Part shown: positions 11,965 through 23,306 of the stretch, in pieces
Numbering within the stretch: the first letter of the stretch is position 1
Layout of the letters: every line of letters starts with the position of its first letter
Assembly (NCBI RefSeq): GCF_023053635.1
Contig: NC_086180.1
Span: 91,675,447-91,739,446, forward strand
Length of the DNA stretch: 64,000 bases
Origin: Elgaria multicarinata webbii
Lineage: Eukaryota > Chordata > Lepidosauria > Squamata > Anguidae
Direction of reading: 5' to 3'
Made by a program: the position numbers and the translations under genes
The notes under the pieces: model-generated
Databases searched by the model: none
The model's input: the letters and a program-made list of their open reading frames with translations, nothing else
Told to the model about the DNA's origin: nothing

Positions 11965-12985
11965 ATAGGATGACCATATGACCAGATCTGCCCAGGTTTT
12001 TAGGGACAAATCCAGGAGGGGGAGGGGAAATCCGGATTTTCCAATCTTCCCCAGCCAGCTCTAATGGGAATTACCAAAAATGCTTATAACTCTGTCATTT
12101 TTAAAGATAAAGACATGAAACTTGGCACAATGGTAGCCCTTAGGTAGGGCTTTAGTCTTACCAAATTTGAAACAGATCCGTTCATCCATTGATTTTTTAG
12201 GGGGAGAAATTAAATGGAGGTTTTAAAATTATTATTTTTAAAATTGTCATTTTTAAACATAAAGAGATGAAACTTTGCACCATGATAGGTTTTAGGTAGA
12301 GCTTTAGCCACACCAAATTTGAAACAGATCCGTTCATCCATTGATTTTTTAGGATTTTTTTTAAACGGAGGTTTTAAAATTATTATTTTTAAAATTGTCG
12401 TTTTTAAAGATAAAGAGATGAAACTTCGCACCATGATAGGTTTTAGGTAGCGCTTTAGCCACACCAAATTTGAAACAGATCTGTTTATTCATTGATTCTT
12501 TAGGGATTTTTTAAAAATTGAGATTTTAAAATTATTATTTTAAAAATCGTCATTTTTAAAGATAAAGAGATGAAACTTGGCACCATGATAGGTTTTATGT
12601 AGAGCTTTAGCCTTACCAAATTTGAAATAGATCCATTAATCCATTGATTTTTTTAGGATTTTAAAAAAATATTTTAGGTTTTAAAATTATTATTTTTAAA
12701 GCCATGATTTTTAAAGATAAAGAACTGAAAGTTGGCACCATGATAGCTTTTAGGTAGAGCTTTAGACATACCAAATTTGAAACAGATCCGTTCATTTTTA
12801 GAAATTTTTTAAATTTGAGGATTTAAAATTCTTATTTTTAAAAATGACATTTTTAAAGATAAAGAGATGAAAGTTGGCACCATGATAGCTCTTAAGGAGA
12901 GATTTAGCCATGCCAAGTTTGAATCAGATCTGTTCATTCATTGTTTTTTAGGATTTTTTAAAAATTTCAAAGTTTTAAAATTATT
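11965..12985 (+). repeat. tandem array, about six units of about 151 bp, within a dispersed element
   Basis: An anchor word (A)GATAAAGAGATGAAA recurs near 12106, 12258, 12409, 12561, 12716 and 12858, giving spacings of 152, 151, 152, 155 and 142. Each unit also has a TTTTAGGTAGAGCTTTAGCC block, then CAGATCCGTTCATCCATTGA, then an AT-rich run. The array follows an element start at 11965 (TAGGATGACCATATGACC). A single copy of the same unit lies at about 985-1100. There is no coding potential. Confidence 0.85.
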
Positions 12986-13529
12986 GTTTTTTAAAACTGC
13001 TGGAGCCATATCCTTCAAATTCAGTTTGTGAAACCTCCTCTTTGGGGTCTAGCACAGTGAGCAGTTTCAGCCCTTGGCATTAAGGGGATCTCCAGTCTTT
13101 AGGTAAGAAGTCCTGGGCAAGCAGGGCACCTTTCCTGTTGCAGTTCGGTACGTGGAGCTCAGTAGAGGCAAGACATCCACAAATCAAAATGTGGGAAAGG
13201 AAAGGTCAGTCAAAGCAGCCCACAGGGCAAAACAGAATGGGCCAGAGGCCTTTTTCTCAAATTTCCACACCATGGGCGATGAAGGGTCATCTTTAGAGAA
13301 AAACTCTCACGACCAACAGTAAGGTGCCAGTCGAGAGAGAGGCTCTCTTCTTTGTGGATGCCCTGTTGCTGCAAATGTTGGAACCTGGCATATCATTGCT
13401 TTGCTTCGCTACCACTTCCCTTCCACTTCACTTTGTACACTTGTGAGCTAGGCTCTGACTGCACTGTTGGGATGCAATGCAGATTATTTGAAATGCATAC
13501 CAGAGAAAAATAGATAGATTTGTGGCTTT

Positions 13530-13733
13530 GGCTGGCTGGCATATCTCTTAGAGACAGTGTTAGACTGAAGACACAACTCAGAGATGGCTGTAGCTGAGCC
13601 CTGAGAGGCTGCTGTACCACACAGAGCCTTTTTAAGAGTGTCTCAGAGCCTAGTTTTGGTGCAGGCAGAGGCAACTGGCAGTGGAGTTTTTTTTAAAAAA
13701 TCAGGAGTCACCGGATACAACAAAGCTATAAGC

Positions 13734-13800
<67 letters not shown>

Positions 13801-14110
13801 CATAGCACCATCAATGTACATGGTGCTGTACAGAGTAAAACAATAAAATTTACTCTGTTGCCCCACCCCCAGCCACAGGGTAAAGTGCACAGCCTGGCTG
13901 GGCCGTTGGGAGACTTTGGCAGAGAGAGAGGAGGGTGGGGGATTATTTGAGGCTGGAAATGTTGGCAGGCTGGCATAAGGCAGAGAGAGGCTGAAGGCAA
14001 CCCAGATGCACCTGTAGCTTGGCCCTGAGGCTGGCTTGCCACACAGAGTGTTTTAAGAGTGCATCAAACTTGTGCAGGAGGAGAGGAGGTGGAGGTGGCT
14101 GGTGGCAGAG
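13530..14110. repeat. diverged direct duplication split by a LINE tail
   Basis: Segments about 13530-13690 and 13955-14110 share the order GGCTGGC(A), AGAG, TGTAGCT-GCCCTGAG, CCACACAGAG, TTTAAGAGTG, GTGCAGG. Between them lies an (ATT)n/(AAT)n LINE tail. The copies are well diverged; the identity of the unit is unknown. Confidence 0.5.
13735..13850 (-). mobile_element. L2-like LINE tail, minus orientation, with (ATT)n tract
   Basis: About 65 bp of ATT/AAT units is followed by ATAGCACCATCAATGTACAT and GGTGCTGTACAGAGTAAAAC, the same 3' end as at 3418. Only the last 50 bp or so of the LINE is left. The change from TTA to AAT phase within the tract suggests slippage or inversion. Confidence 0.75.
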
Positions 14111-15049
14111 GTTTTTAAAGTATTTAAAGTTTTTATTTTTATTTTTATTTTTTTAAAAGTGAGGCCCTAGTTCTGGCAAGCTGCAGATATTGAAAGGCCA
14201 TCAGTTCAGGTGGGGGGCCAGATGCCTGGTCGCAGTGTTGATTTTGGAGGTGTTCTCAGTTCACCTGGGAAAGGAGTCCAGGCTGATTCCCACTTCCATT
14301 GTACTGACTAGCTGCATGGTTCTGTCTGAGCAGTGAGGTTGCACGCAATGCCTACAGCCTGTCAGTGAGCTGGCCATATTTTGCAGCCGATCCCGGGCTT
14401 CTTGGAGAATCAGATTAGATTTCTAAATCCAATCCTGCTAAAAGCTGATCTTGCCCAAAGGACACCCAACTGTATTTCGTTATGAAGGTTAGCATTCCTG
14501 TCCTTTGTGTTCTAAAAATGCTTCAACGGCGGCAACTACTGTGAACAGGTGTCTTGCCCCCATTGAAGCATTTTTGGATTACTTGCCAGGGATTGAGAAA
14601 AACCTCCTTTTGAGGGCTTAAACTAAAAAACAGGACAGAAGGACTGCTTAAAGTTTGCAAATCCCCTGTACTCCCACGGTATTGCTCGTTCATGGCGATA
14701 ACAGAATTGTTTTTCTGGCGAAGTCTAAACATATGACAAAAAAACGGATGCCTATAATCAGACTTGCAAAAAAACAACCCATTTGATTTATCTGACATAA
14801 AAAAACAACCTGTTTGATTTGTATAAAACAATTTGACTTTGTACTCAGTTGTGTGCTCTTTAGCATTGTTTAGTTTTGTTTTCTGTTCAACTGCTGCCCT
14901 CTTTAGTTTGTTGTACTGATAAATCTTCCCCAGGAAGCTGTTCCCCCCACCCCCCAAAAAAAATTATAATGGTGAAAATCTGTAGAAATGGGTTTTTGAG
15001 CTCATCCCAGGATAGAAATACATTTTATTTAATGTGGCAAATATAGGAA
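14111..15049. other. intergenic, nothing recognised
   Basis: No gene or repeat family recognised. The minus-strand open frame at 14523-14957 has no domain features and is rich in runs of A and C. Confidence 0.5.
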
Positions 15050-15198
15050 GGTGCGTCATTCTGAGTCAGACTATTGGCCTAACTACCGTCTAATCTTGAG
15101 AGTTGACATTCCAAGGTCTCAGGCAGAACCCTTTCTTCACCCTGTGCTAGCCTATTTTCTTTTAGCTGGAGATATCAGGTATTGAATCTAGGGCCCTC
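15050..15198 (-). mobile_element. tRNA-derived SINE fragment, minus orientation
   Basis: The minus strand starts with a B-box-like ATTCAATACC region and ends with TTAGGCCAATAGTCTGACTC, the body of a common squamate tRNA-derived SINE (compare 36200-36384 and 54914). The tRNA A-box end is missing, replaced by the LINE tail that starts at 15199. Confidence 0.6.
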
Positions 15199-15253
<55 letters not shown>

Positions 15254-15375
15254 TCTTTATAGAGCACCATCAATGTACATGGTGCTATACATAGTAAAAG
15301 AATAAAACAGCAACACCTTGCCAGCGCCACGTAGGCTTACATTCTAATATAATCATAATAAAACAATAACAGAGG
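15199..15375 (-). mobile_element. L2-like LINE tail, minus orientation, with (TTA)n tract
   Basis: An 18-unit TTA run leads into AGCACCATCAATGTACAT, GGTGCTATACATAGTAAAAG, and GTAGGCTTACATTCTAATAT. Same family as 3418, 13735, 38454, 50398 and 58969. Only the 3' terminal 120 bp or so is present. Confidence 0.8.
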
Positions 15376-15942
15376 GAAGCAGGGTGGATTTGATTTAAAT
15401 CACTACTCAGAAAGACTCTATTTAATCATGTGACTCCCCCCCCCCCAAAGTGCACTCTTCCTCGCTAAAGCAGCTTTGGTCTCTCTTGTAAGCACTTTCA
15501 AACCAGCCCCACTGCTCTAAAATATTATATGCATCTACACTCTTAAGTCCCACTGCTGTCAATGGAAATTAGTCACAACTACCTTTTGCTGGATTGTGCC
15601 TAGTCAGTTTGCTGTGGTCTAAGTCAAAGAAGATGGATAAGTGTGGCACATTCAAAATGCTTCCTATGAATTGTACATGTTCAAAGCACTGCAGTAGATA
15701 AAGGCATTATGTGAAAGGAACCTAAGATGTTTCTCTGCAGTAATAATGTTCTGTTCTATGTATCTGAAGTTCTGGACAATTAGTCCAAAAGCCAAAATAG
15801 GCTGTCTTTTCAAATGTGACAAGTAAAGTTGGTGCCTCAGATTTAGAAAGTGTCCTTGAATTAAGCTGGACCTTAAAGACAGACAGACAAATGGATGGCT
15901 AGAGAAATTTAGGTTCTGCAGACTGAAGTGATGAATACACAT

Positions 15943-16165
15943 TGGGCCTGTTCAGATAACACATTAATGGTTAGGCCACTAACCCTTTCACAGGAAAAGG
16001 TTAGTGAGCATGTTTAAAATGTGGTTATGTAGCCACTATAGTTAGGAATGGTTTATATGACATGGTAAGTCATGGTTCACATGACACACTAAGCCGTAAT
16101 GTTTAGCTCAAAATACGTAACCAACCACCATGGCTTAGTGTGTCATCCGAACAGGGTCATTAGAA
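15943..16165. mobile_element. hAT-like MITE with imperfect terminal inverted repeats
   Basis: The left end CCTGTTCAGATAACACA and the right end, TGTGTCATCCGAACAGG, are inverted copies with two mismatches. Inner parts (GGTTA, CCATGG) are also symmetric. No coding content. The family is assigned from the end style only; no exact target duplication was found. Confidence 0.55.
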
Positions 16166-16257
16166 GCTAGCAATCTGAACGTAACCCTGGAGGAAATTGA
16201 AGTATATACACAAGAATTGTTCATAAAGCTCAAGTAGCAGGGCTTTCAGAATATGCT

Positions 16258-16323
16258 TTGAATATTCAGTGGGTTGGATTAGATGGTCCTTGTGGTCCCT
16301 TCCAATTCCACAATTCTATTATT
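16258..16323 (+). mobile_element. CR1 3' terminal fragment
   Basis: GGGTTGGATTAGATGG, then GTCCCTTCCAATTCCACAAT and TCTATTATT match the last 60 bp of CR1 (compare 8220-8283). Confidence 0.75.
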
Positions 16324-16850
16324 ATTGCTACTGAAACAACTGACCTGCTGGATCAGACTTAAAATGTCAATCTAATTCAGCATTGTTTTTCCAATAGTGG
16401 CCAGCTAAGTAGACAATGTACTTTTCTTCCCTGAGATTTATCTTTTAGAAGAAGAGGGCTTAAACCCTGAAATTTCACATCATACCCTGCCAAACTATCC
16501 ACTTGTTGTTGATAAGCCACATATCCCTCCAGGCAATGTTTTTGTTGAGTAACAACGCTGAGGAATAATTATGCAATCTGTGTAAAATATTGCTGAATGT
16601 ATGAAGGATTCTATTTCACTGCAACAACCATTCACCTACTTTCTGACCATTTCTCACCTCAGTTGTCTTTGGTGTGCTAAACTGTACGAGAGAGGTGCAG
16701 CTATATAAATATTCTGTACTGGGGGCAAGACACGTTTTAAGAGAGGCGAAATCCATTTGTAATCACAGCAATGAAATACTACAGGAAGTCTAGACTACCT
16801 AGTTCTCAGTGTGGGCTGAGGTGCCCCACAGAAATTCATCATATTCACCA
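16324..16850. other. intergenic, nothing recognised
   Basis: No gene, RNA or repeat family could be assigned. Confidence 0.45.
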
Positions 16851-17100
16851 CAGCTGAATCACGGTGTGCATGTGGCTAGTTTACATATTTAACCATGCCA
16901 TGGGAATGCCATGGTTTGTTCTTGTTGTGTCATCTGAACCTGGGAGGAAGCAATTGAGGGTTAAACAACCTTTAAATAACCCTGAACAGACCACAGGTTA
17001 TAAACAACCCCTGGTGTTCAGGTTCAGACATAGCACCAAAGCTCATTGTGGTTTAAAAAGGCCACAGCAGGCTCCAGTGATTGTGCAAACCAGGTAACTG
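16851..17100. mobile_element. probable MITE fragments
   Basis: Contains CATGCCATGG inverted pairs, GTGTCATCTGAACCTGGG and the inverted GTTCAGGTTCAGAC further on, in the style of the element at 15943. Ends are not defined. Confidence 0.35.
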
Positions 17101-17109
17101 ACTCTCAGT

Positions 17110-17240
17110 AGCTAGACCTAAGGTTTATCCCAGGATCGTCCTGGGGTCATCCCTGTTCATGTAAATGACACACAGGATATCTCGGGAGCAGGCAGGGACT
17201 ACCCTGGGACGATCCCGGGATAAAACAGGGTAAATAACCC
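17110..17240. mobile_element. short palindromic MITE, family of 36598-36732
   Basis: The left arm GCTAGACCTAAGGTTTATCC CAGGATCG is paired with the right arm CGATCCCGGGATAAA. It is an older relative of the cleaner copy at 36598-36732, and its right end is truncated. Confidence 0.65.
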
Positions 17241-17261
17241 TATTTCCATTTATAATCTGGA

Positions 17262-17590
17262 GAAGGCAAACCTTTTGGGCTGTGGGAATATTTGGCAATT
17301 TGAGAAAGTGTCCTGGGCACCACCAAAAATGGCTGCCATGGGAGACGAGGCAAAGGACAAGTACTTTGCCCAAAAGACTGAGTAGAAGGCAAATGTGGAG
17401 TCTGAGTCCCAACATACTAAACAACTTGCTTGAACTCACAGTTTTCAGCACTAACAGAAAACCATTTCACAGCAGTAAGCACATTCTTACTGCTGCCAGT
17501 AAGAAAATGTGCTAATTTTTTTTTAAAAAGTGGGTGAGGTAGGGCACCTCAGCTGGTGCCAAGAAGGGTGTCTGTGGGCACCACATTGCT
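17262..17590. mobile_element. hAT-like non-autonomous element, degraded
   Basis: The opening GGCAAACCTTTTGGGC and the closing GGTGTCTGTGGGCACCA, with an internal GGCACCACCAAAAATGGC, resemble a common squamate hAT-derived repeat (compare the intact form at 52563-53127). No clean duplications were found. Confidence 0.45.
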
Positions 17591-17690
17591 TTTTCCTGGG
17601 TATAATTAGTTCATAAGATGAAAATAATGAGGGAACCATCAGAGAAAAACAAATGTAGTTTATGGTGAACATTTCCTTGTTTCCATGCAA

Positions 17691-18000
17691 TAGGGTGACC
17701 ATATGAAAAGGAGGACAAGGCTCCTGTATCTTTAACAGTTGCATAGAAAGGAAATTTCAGCAGGTGTCATTGGAGAACCTGGTGAAATTCCCTCTTCATC
17801 ACAACAATTAAAGCTGCAGGAGCTATACTAGAGTGACCAGATTTAAAAGAGGGCAGGGCACCTGCAGCTTTAACTGTTGTGATGAAGAGGAAATTTCACC
17901 AGGTTCCCCATATATATAAATGACACCTGCTGAAATTCCCTTTTCAATACAACTGTTAAAGATACAGGAGCCCTGTCCTCCTTTTCATATGGTCACCCTA
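17691..18000. mobile_element. hAT-like MITE, 310 bp, with exact 8-bp target duplication
   Basis: CCATGCAA flanks the element at 17683-17690 and 18001-18008. The ends TAGGGTGACCATATGAAAAG and its inverse are nearly perfect, and the inverted arms run almost to the centre. An 8-bp duplication is the mark of hAT transposition. A second copy lies at 44660-44972. Non-coding, so moved by another element's transposase. Confidence 0.85.
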
Positions 18001-18618
18001 CCATGCAAGAAACATAAACAAGGGCAGACTGTATTTCTAATGGCTTCACCTCAGTGGGTGAACCCACAGACAAAAAAAAAAGAGCCCAAGCATTTAAGGA
18101 AGTTGCAGTTAAAAAACAACAAAAGGGTAGCCTGGTACAGAATTCAAATATATGTTTATTTTATAATTACTAGTCATTTTATATCACAATAGAGTGCTCA
18201 AACACTTCACATACATTATGTCAGGGATCCTTTGTAGAGGCAACTTAATGGAGAGTCAGAGGGAGGACACTTTTGAATCAAAAGCATTTTCTAGTAACTC
18301 CAGTATCAGCCATTATACATTGGCCAGGTCCAAACAGCCCTTTGCCTGAACAGATAATGTTTCTGTGGTGAGGAAGGAGTTGCCCATTTTCCTTTCTAAC
18401 CTCAGCACTCCGTTAAATTCTTTTCTGAGCTTCAGAAGCAGCTTTTCAGCAGGTGAGAGGAGCTGTAGTCCAAAGAGGGTTGATGATAAAATTTTTTAAA
18501 AGCCATATTGTGCATGAGCCAAAATACCACATGTGACCAGGTAGATCCAGACCATTATATATCTGCCTCACAGATGTACAAGTGTGCTTTGAACAACAAA
18601 GCTCTATTTATTACAAAC

Positions 18619-18870
18619 AAAGAGTAATCAAGGTATTTGATGTGGTGATGGCCACCAATTTGGATGGCTTTAAAAGGGGGTTAGATAAATTCCTGGAGGA
18701 GAAGGCTATCAATGACTACTAGTCCTGATGGCTAAGTGCGACCTCTAATATCAGAGGCAGGAAGCTTGCATACACTAGCTGCTGGGGAACATGTCCTGCT
18801 TGCTGGTCCCTGGCCGATGGCTGGTTGGCCACTGTGTGAACAGAGTGCTGGACTAGAATAAAAAAAGGCT
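18619..18870 (+). mobile_element. CR1 3' UTR fragment (second CR1 subfamily)
   Basis: Reads GATGGCCACCAATTTGGATG, GCTTTAAAAGGGGGTTAGA, CAATGACTACTAGTCCTGAT, then GGTTGGCCACTGTGTGAACA and GTGCTGGACTAGA, the order seen in a widespread reptile CR1 3' UTR. The same region appears inverted at 40480-40795. Confidence 0.75.
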
Positions 18871-20760
18871 TTGCCTGCCTCCAAAAACATATCAAGAGCC
18901 ACTCTAGATTGCAATGATTAGAAAGAAAATACATGTGTACACTATGCACTACAGTTTAACTGTTTCTAAAGCTTATTAGAAAAACAGTGTGACTAGGCCG
19001 GAACCAATGTTGTACGCCCAGAAGCACTTTGAAAGTTTTAAAAATTGTACTTAAAAACTTACACCAGGCCAATCTAATTAAATGAAGTGTTTGAAGCTTT
19101 CAAATTTATAATTCATATGAACAAAAAGGTAAAAGAAGCATGAGCAAAAGTGTAGTACTTATTTAAATATTTTGCCCTACTTTTTGCAGTGTATAAAGAG
19201 GCTTAGAAAAAGTTGTTAATTGTAGGATTGTTGTGCTGGAAAGGAGGAAATTCTCAGTAACATCTCTCACTCTCCTCCTGACCAAGGTTCTGGGCAGTTT
19301 TAAAAGGGCTACAATCCCCTAAACAGTTACCTGGGAGTAAGACCATTACACTCAATGGAACTTACTTCTGAGAAGACACTGATGATTCTACTAAGGAAAT
19401 GACTGTGCTAGAGGAGGCAAGTGGCCATTTTATTTTCAACATTCTAATCTAGCTGAGTCAGGAGGGAGGGGGAGAGTGACGGTACTGAGCATGTGTCATG
19501 CTATGCCTGAAGAAGGCCCCTGTATTCTCTCTAATAAGATGAATAATTATTAATTGAAAATCAACCAAAGGGAATTTTTTAAAAAAACGCTATTCCACCA
19601 ACTAGAAGGAAGGAGTAAGAAGACACCACCACTGGATTAATGAGTAAGGGGCTAATTCCTCCAAATTTCATGGATAAAAAGATCACCAACCTAAATTCAG
19701 TAATCACAATGCATGGGAGAGGTTTTGTTTCTTTAAACTGCCCTTCTTCCCTCAGTCTTTCACCAATCTTCTTGAAATTTTCAGATGATGTAAAACCAAC
19801 ATTTCTTTCTGGCACATGTAAATTTCAGCAAGATTGGTGGAACATTTTCAATTTTATGAATGTTAGAATGACCACCCCCAATTACCCTTTTATAATGGTA
19901 GAATGCTTTTTTATTTACTGTCCAACCTTAACTAAAGGGACACTGCTGTGTCCCTTTAAATCACCCCTGCTAATTCTATTTTCTCATTGATTCAGAACAC
20001 TGGAACTTCCATTGGATTATGACTAATGGTAACCACTGGATACAGATATCTAATAATGCATTGTTTCGCTCAGATACTTTTAAGCTGCAAGGAAACCAGA
20101 GAGCAAATATTAAATTTATTCACAGTAAGTTTTAAAAGGCTATATTGTTCTTATATTGAACTGTAGTAAAAGGTTACCAGATCTCACAATCAATATATTC
20201 AACATGTACTTCTCCCAATTAAGCTTTCAAGGGGCGGGGGGAGCCCTACACACACAGAACAAGTCTTCTAAGTTTCTTTTCTGTTCTGTTGGCCAAGGAG
20301 AGCATATTAAATTTCCCATTAGTACTTTAACAGGAAGTGTTACTTTATATTCAAGTTTACCACTCAGCTGGGCAGAAGACATTTGTTGAGAAGCCTTTCA
20401 CTTGTTAAGGAGGATACAGTCAACCCAGCTTACCTTGCATTTGCAAATATAAGTTTTGATCATCTTTATATTCTACTTGAATAGACACGGTCTCTTGGAA
20501 ATTTCTGATTCAAACAAGTAAACTTTAAACAGTCTTTTTGTTAAAATGCTCTCAAGCAAGTAGTTGCTATAAGAAGTCTGCTTCCTGTGTTGTTGTAGGT
20601 TGTAAAAAGACCATCATTTCATCACTCCTTAGCAAGGACACTGAGAAATTACCCCATCCTGAAGGCAGTGCCAGGAACAGAGAGAAGGGGGGATGTGTTT
20701 CTGACTCTTTCCCACCCCCTCCATACCCAGTTTTGTGAGAAAAAAGAGACAAATAGATGA
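18871..20760. other. intergenic, no gene recognised
   Basis: Holds one short dispersed hairpin repeat near 19322-19385. No exon, RNA or larger repeat could be recognised. The open frames at 19640-19990 and 20156-20389 have no family features. Confidence 0.45.
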
Positions 20761-20776
20761 GAAATAAACTTTTCTT
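20761..20776. repeat. target-site duplication of L1, left copy
   Basis: GAAATAAACTTTTCTT here and at 21843-21858 flank the L1 insertion. Confidence 0.9.
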
Positions 20777-21842
20777 TTTTTTTTTGAATATTTTTATTAT
20801 TGAAACAACAAACACAAATCAAAATCACTTAATACAAGATATTATCATACCTTACTATCATATATTCAATATTAACCTATTAAACATAATATAATAAACA
20901 TAACAGTGCTCCCCCCACCTCGGGATCTCATTCTTGTTTCCAAAAACTCATAGTTTCATCTGTTGGTGGAACCCCCCTTCCTTTAGAAAATACAAACTCC
21001 AGGAACTTTTTCCATATACTCTCAAAATCATTCGTTTTTACTATGCCTCTTTGCATTTTTATATTACATGTCAATTTATCGTTTATAGCAATGTCCCACA
21101 CTTCTTTATACCATTCTTCAATACAATAATCTCCTGTAATTTTCCAATTCCTAGTTACTATCAACCTCGCAGCTGTCAGTAGGTTCGTTATCAATTCTTT
21201 CATTTCTTTATTACATTTAGGATCATCATGCAGTGAGAGTAATGCAATCCTTGGTGTAACTTCTACTTTAAATCCCACAATCTGTTCAATCTCATAAAAC
21301 ACCATCTTCCATAACTTTTGCACATATATACAATCCCACCACATATGTAAATACGTTCCCTTTTCTCCACAACCCCTCCAACAATCTGCTGAAAGCTGTT
21401 TATTAATCTTATTTAATCTAACCGGAGTTAAGTACCACCTCCATACAAGTTTATAGTAATTCTCCTTTATTCTTACTGACATATTTCTCAACACTCTCTG
21501 TCTCCATAGTCCATCCCACCTCTGTTGTCCTATTTGTATCTTCAAATCAGTCTCCCAAACCATTTTCCCAGCACTATCCAGCCCTCCTTTCTCAACTAAT
21601 ATATTATATATTTGACTCACTAACCCCTTTATCCCTATGTTTTGTCCCTTATCTATTTCTTTTTGTTCAATTAATTCCTCAAATTTCGTCCTCTCTTTAC
21701 ATTCTCCATTTTCTCTTACCCAATTTTTAGTCCATTGTTCTAATTGAAAATAATTTAACCACGTTAATTCCAAATCTCTCAAAACTTCTTCCAACCTCTC
21801 TCTTGTATTCATCCCCCTTAACCACTCTCCTAATTTCATTTT
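20777..21842 (-). mobile_element. 5'-truncated L1 LINE, minus orientation
   Basis: Bounded by an exact 16-bp duplication and ending, on the minus strand, in a poly-A run (T run at 20777-20785). The minus strand has an uninterrupted 303-residue frame (21839 to 20928) with the L1 ORF2 C-terminal region: WRQRVLRNMSVRIKENYYK, WYLTPVRLNKI, a Cys/His box CWRGCGEKGTYLHMWWDC and LLTAARLIVTRNWK. The open frame and exact duplications mark it as young. Only about the last 1 kb of L1 was copied. Confidence 0.9.
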
Positions 21843-21858
21843 GAAATAAACTTTTCTT
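21843..21858. repeat. target-site duplication of L1, right copy
   Basis: Second copy of GAAATAAACTTTTCTT. Confidence 0.9.
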
Positions 21859-22004
21859 AACCCCTCCCTCCCCAGGGCCTGAAGGCTGTTTTCTATTTGG
21901 AGGAAGAGTGAATAGGGCCAAGCTCAGAAATGCTGCCATTTATTTATTTATTTGCTTACTTATTTGTTTATGTAGGGACTGTCTACACAGTGCGGCTTTC
22001 ACTA

Positions 22005-22385
22005 CTGGGGGGAATCCGCACGTCGTTCCGAGATCGCTTCTAAGCGACCCCGGTGCGGCGTGAAAGCGATCGTGTAACTGGCCTTTGGAAGAGCTGACAA
22101 AGAGACGTCCTTCCCGCCACCACCGCCACCCGCAGAACTCCTCGCCGACCGGCGAGGAGAGCTCGGCTGAAGAAGGCGGGGTTGAGAGCGGAAGAAGCTC
22201 TCCACCCCGCCTTCTTCCCCCGTGCTCTCCGTCCCAGCTGGCGAGGAGGTCTGCGGGTGGCGGCGGCGGCGGCGGGAAGGACGTCTCTTCGTCGGCTCTT
22301 CCAAAGGCCAGTTACACGACCGCTTTCACGCCGCACCAGGGTCGCTTAGAAGCGATCTCGGAACGACGTGCGGATTTCCCCCTGA
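22005..22385. mobile_element. GC-rich foldback element, near-complete palindrome of about 370 bp
   Basis: The left arm from 22009 (GGAATCCGCACGTCGTTCCG) and the right arm ending about 22384 are inverted copies over nearly their whole length, with the centre near 22193. The outer 130 bp of each arm differs at only a few positions; the inner part is more diverged. Because of the symmetry both strands read similar frames of about 100 codons containing TKRRPSR and GRLEAISERRAD. No target duplication was found. Most likely a non-autonomous foldback DNA element, not a gene. Confidence 0.8.
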
Positions 22386-22693
22386 TCCCACCCAAAACCC
22401 ACATCATTGCAGTTGTGAAATGACAACCACCATGATACATGCGCAGGATTGAACATAGAATATCCTTCCCCAAAACTTCACAGGATCATTTACACAGCCG
22501 TAATATGCAGCAAATAGTGACTAACAACGGGCTCTGAAATGGGGTTTTTCTTCTGCTCAACTCCGTAGCAGTGAAAGGATGCCTCTGTACACCTACCCAG
22601 CTTCAAATCAAGAGGCAGCCACCTTCTCTCAGTTGTGCTCCTTCGTAGTTGTGAAGCTTTGAATCAACAGGCTTCCATTGCTTGCTTGTGTGC

Positions 22694-22742
<49 letters not shown>

Positions 22743-23306
22743 TTCTTACGTGCCTCTCCATTCTGATCGAGTCGGGGAACAACAGTAAATATAAATACAT
22801 AAAACTGAATTAAAATATAATATACATTATTAAAGCATCCTAAAATCATTTTAAAAACATCCTAAAATTACACTGGATACAGAGATCAGTCTTAATAGCT
22901 TTCTTAAATGCTGATAGACTGTTAAGTTGACGAGTCTCCTCCGGCAGGCCATTCCACAGTCTGGGAGCAGCAGAAGAGAAGGTCCTCTGGGTAACAATTG
23001 TCAATCTAGTTTTTGCTGACTGAAGTAGATTCTTCCCAGAGGACCTGAGTGTGCAGGGCGGGTTGTACAGGAGAAGGCGATCCCGCAGGTAGCCTGGACC
23101 CAAACCATGTAGGGCTTTAAGGGTGATAACCAACACTTCAGCCCATGAAGAGATTTTAAAACTGGTGTAATGTGATCACCTCTAGGCGCACTGGTGACCA
23201 ACCTGGCAGCCATATTTTGAACTAGTTGAAGTTTCCGGACTAGGCACAAAGGTAGCCCTATGTAGAGCGCATTGCAGAAGTCGAGCCTCGGAAGTAACCA
23301 GCGCAT
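22694..23306 (-). mobile_element. L2-like LINE 3' end, minus orientation, with (AAT)n tail
   Basis: The minus strand encodes LLPRLDFCNALYIGLP and LQLVQNMAARLVT, then in a second frame [17 protein letters not shown] and AAPRLWNGLPEETRQ, FKKAIKTDL: the region from the RT thumb to the C-terminus. One frame change lies near 23130. The (AAT)n tract at 22694-22742 is the complement of the tail. Confidence 0.85.

Noticed and set aside
11965-12985. CRISPR-like array
   Set aside because: The about 151-bp units repeat over their whole length with no unique spacers; this is a vertebrate tandem repeat.
22002-22423. Open frames of about 100 codons on both strands as a new Arg/Gly-rich protein
   Set aside because: The frames mirror each other because the sequence is a palindrome; composition is GC-driven and there is no host-gene context.
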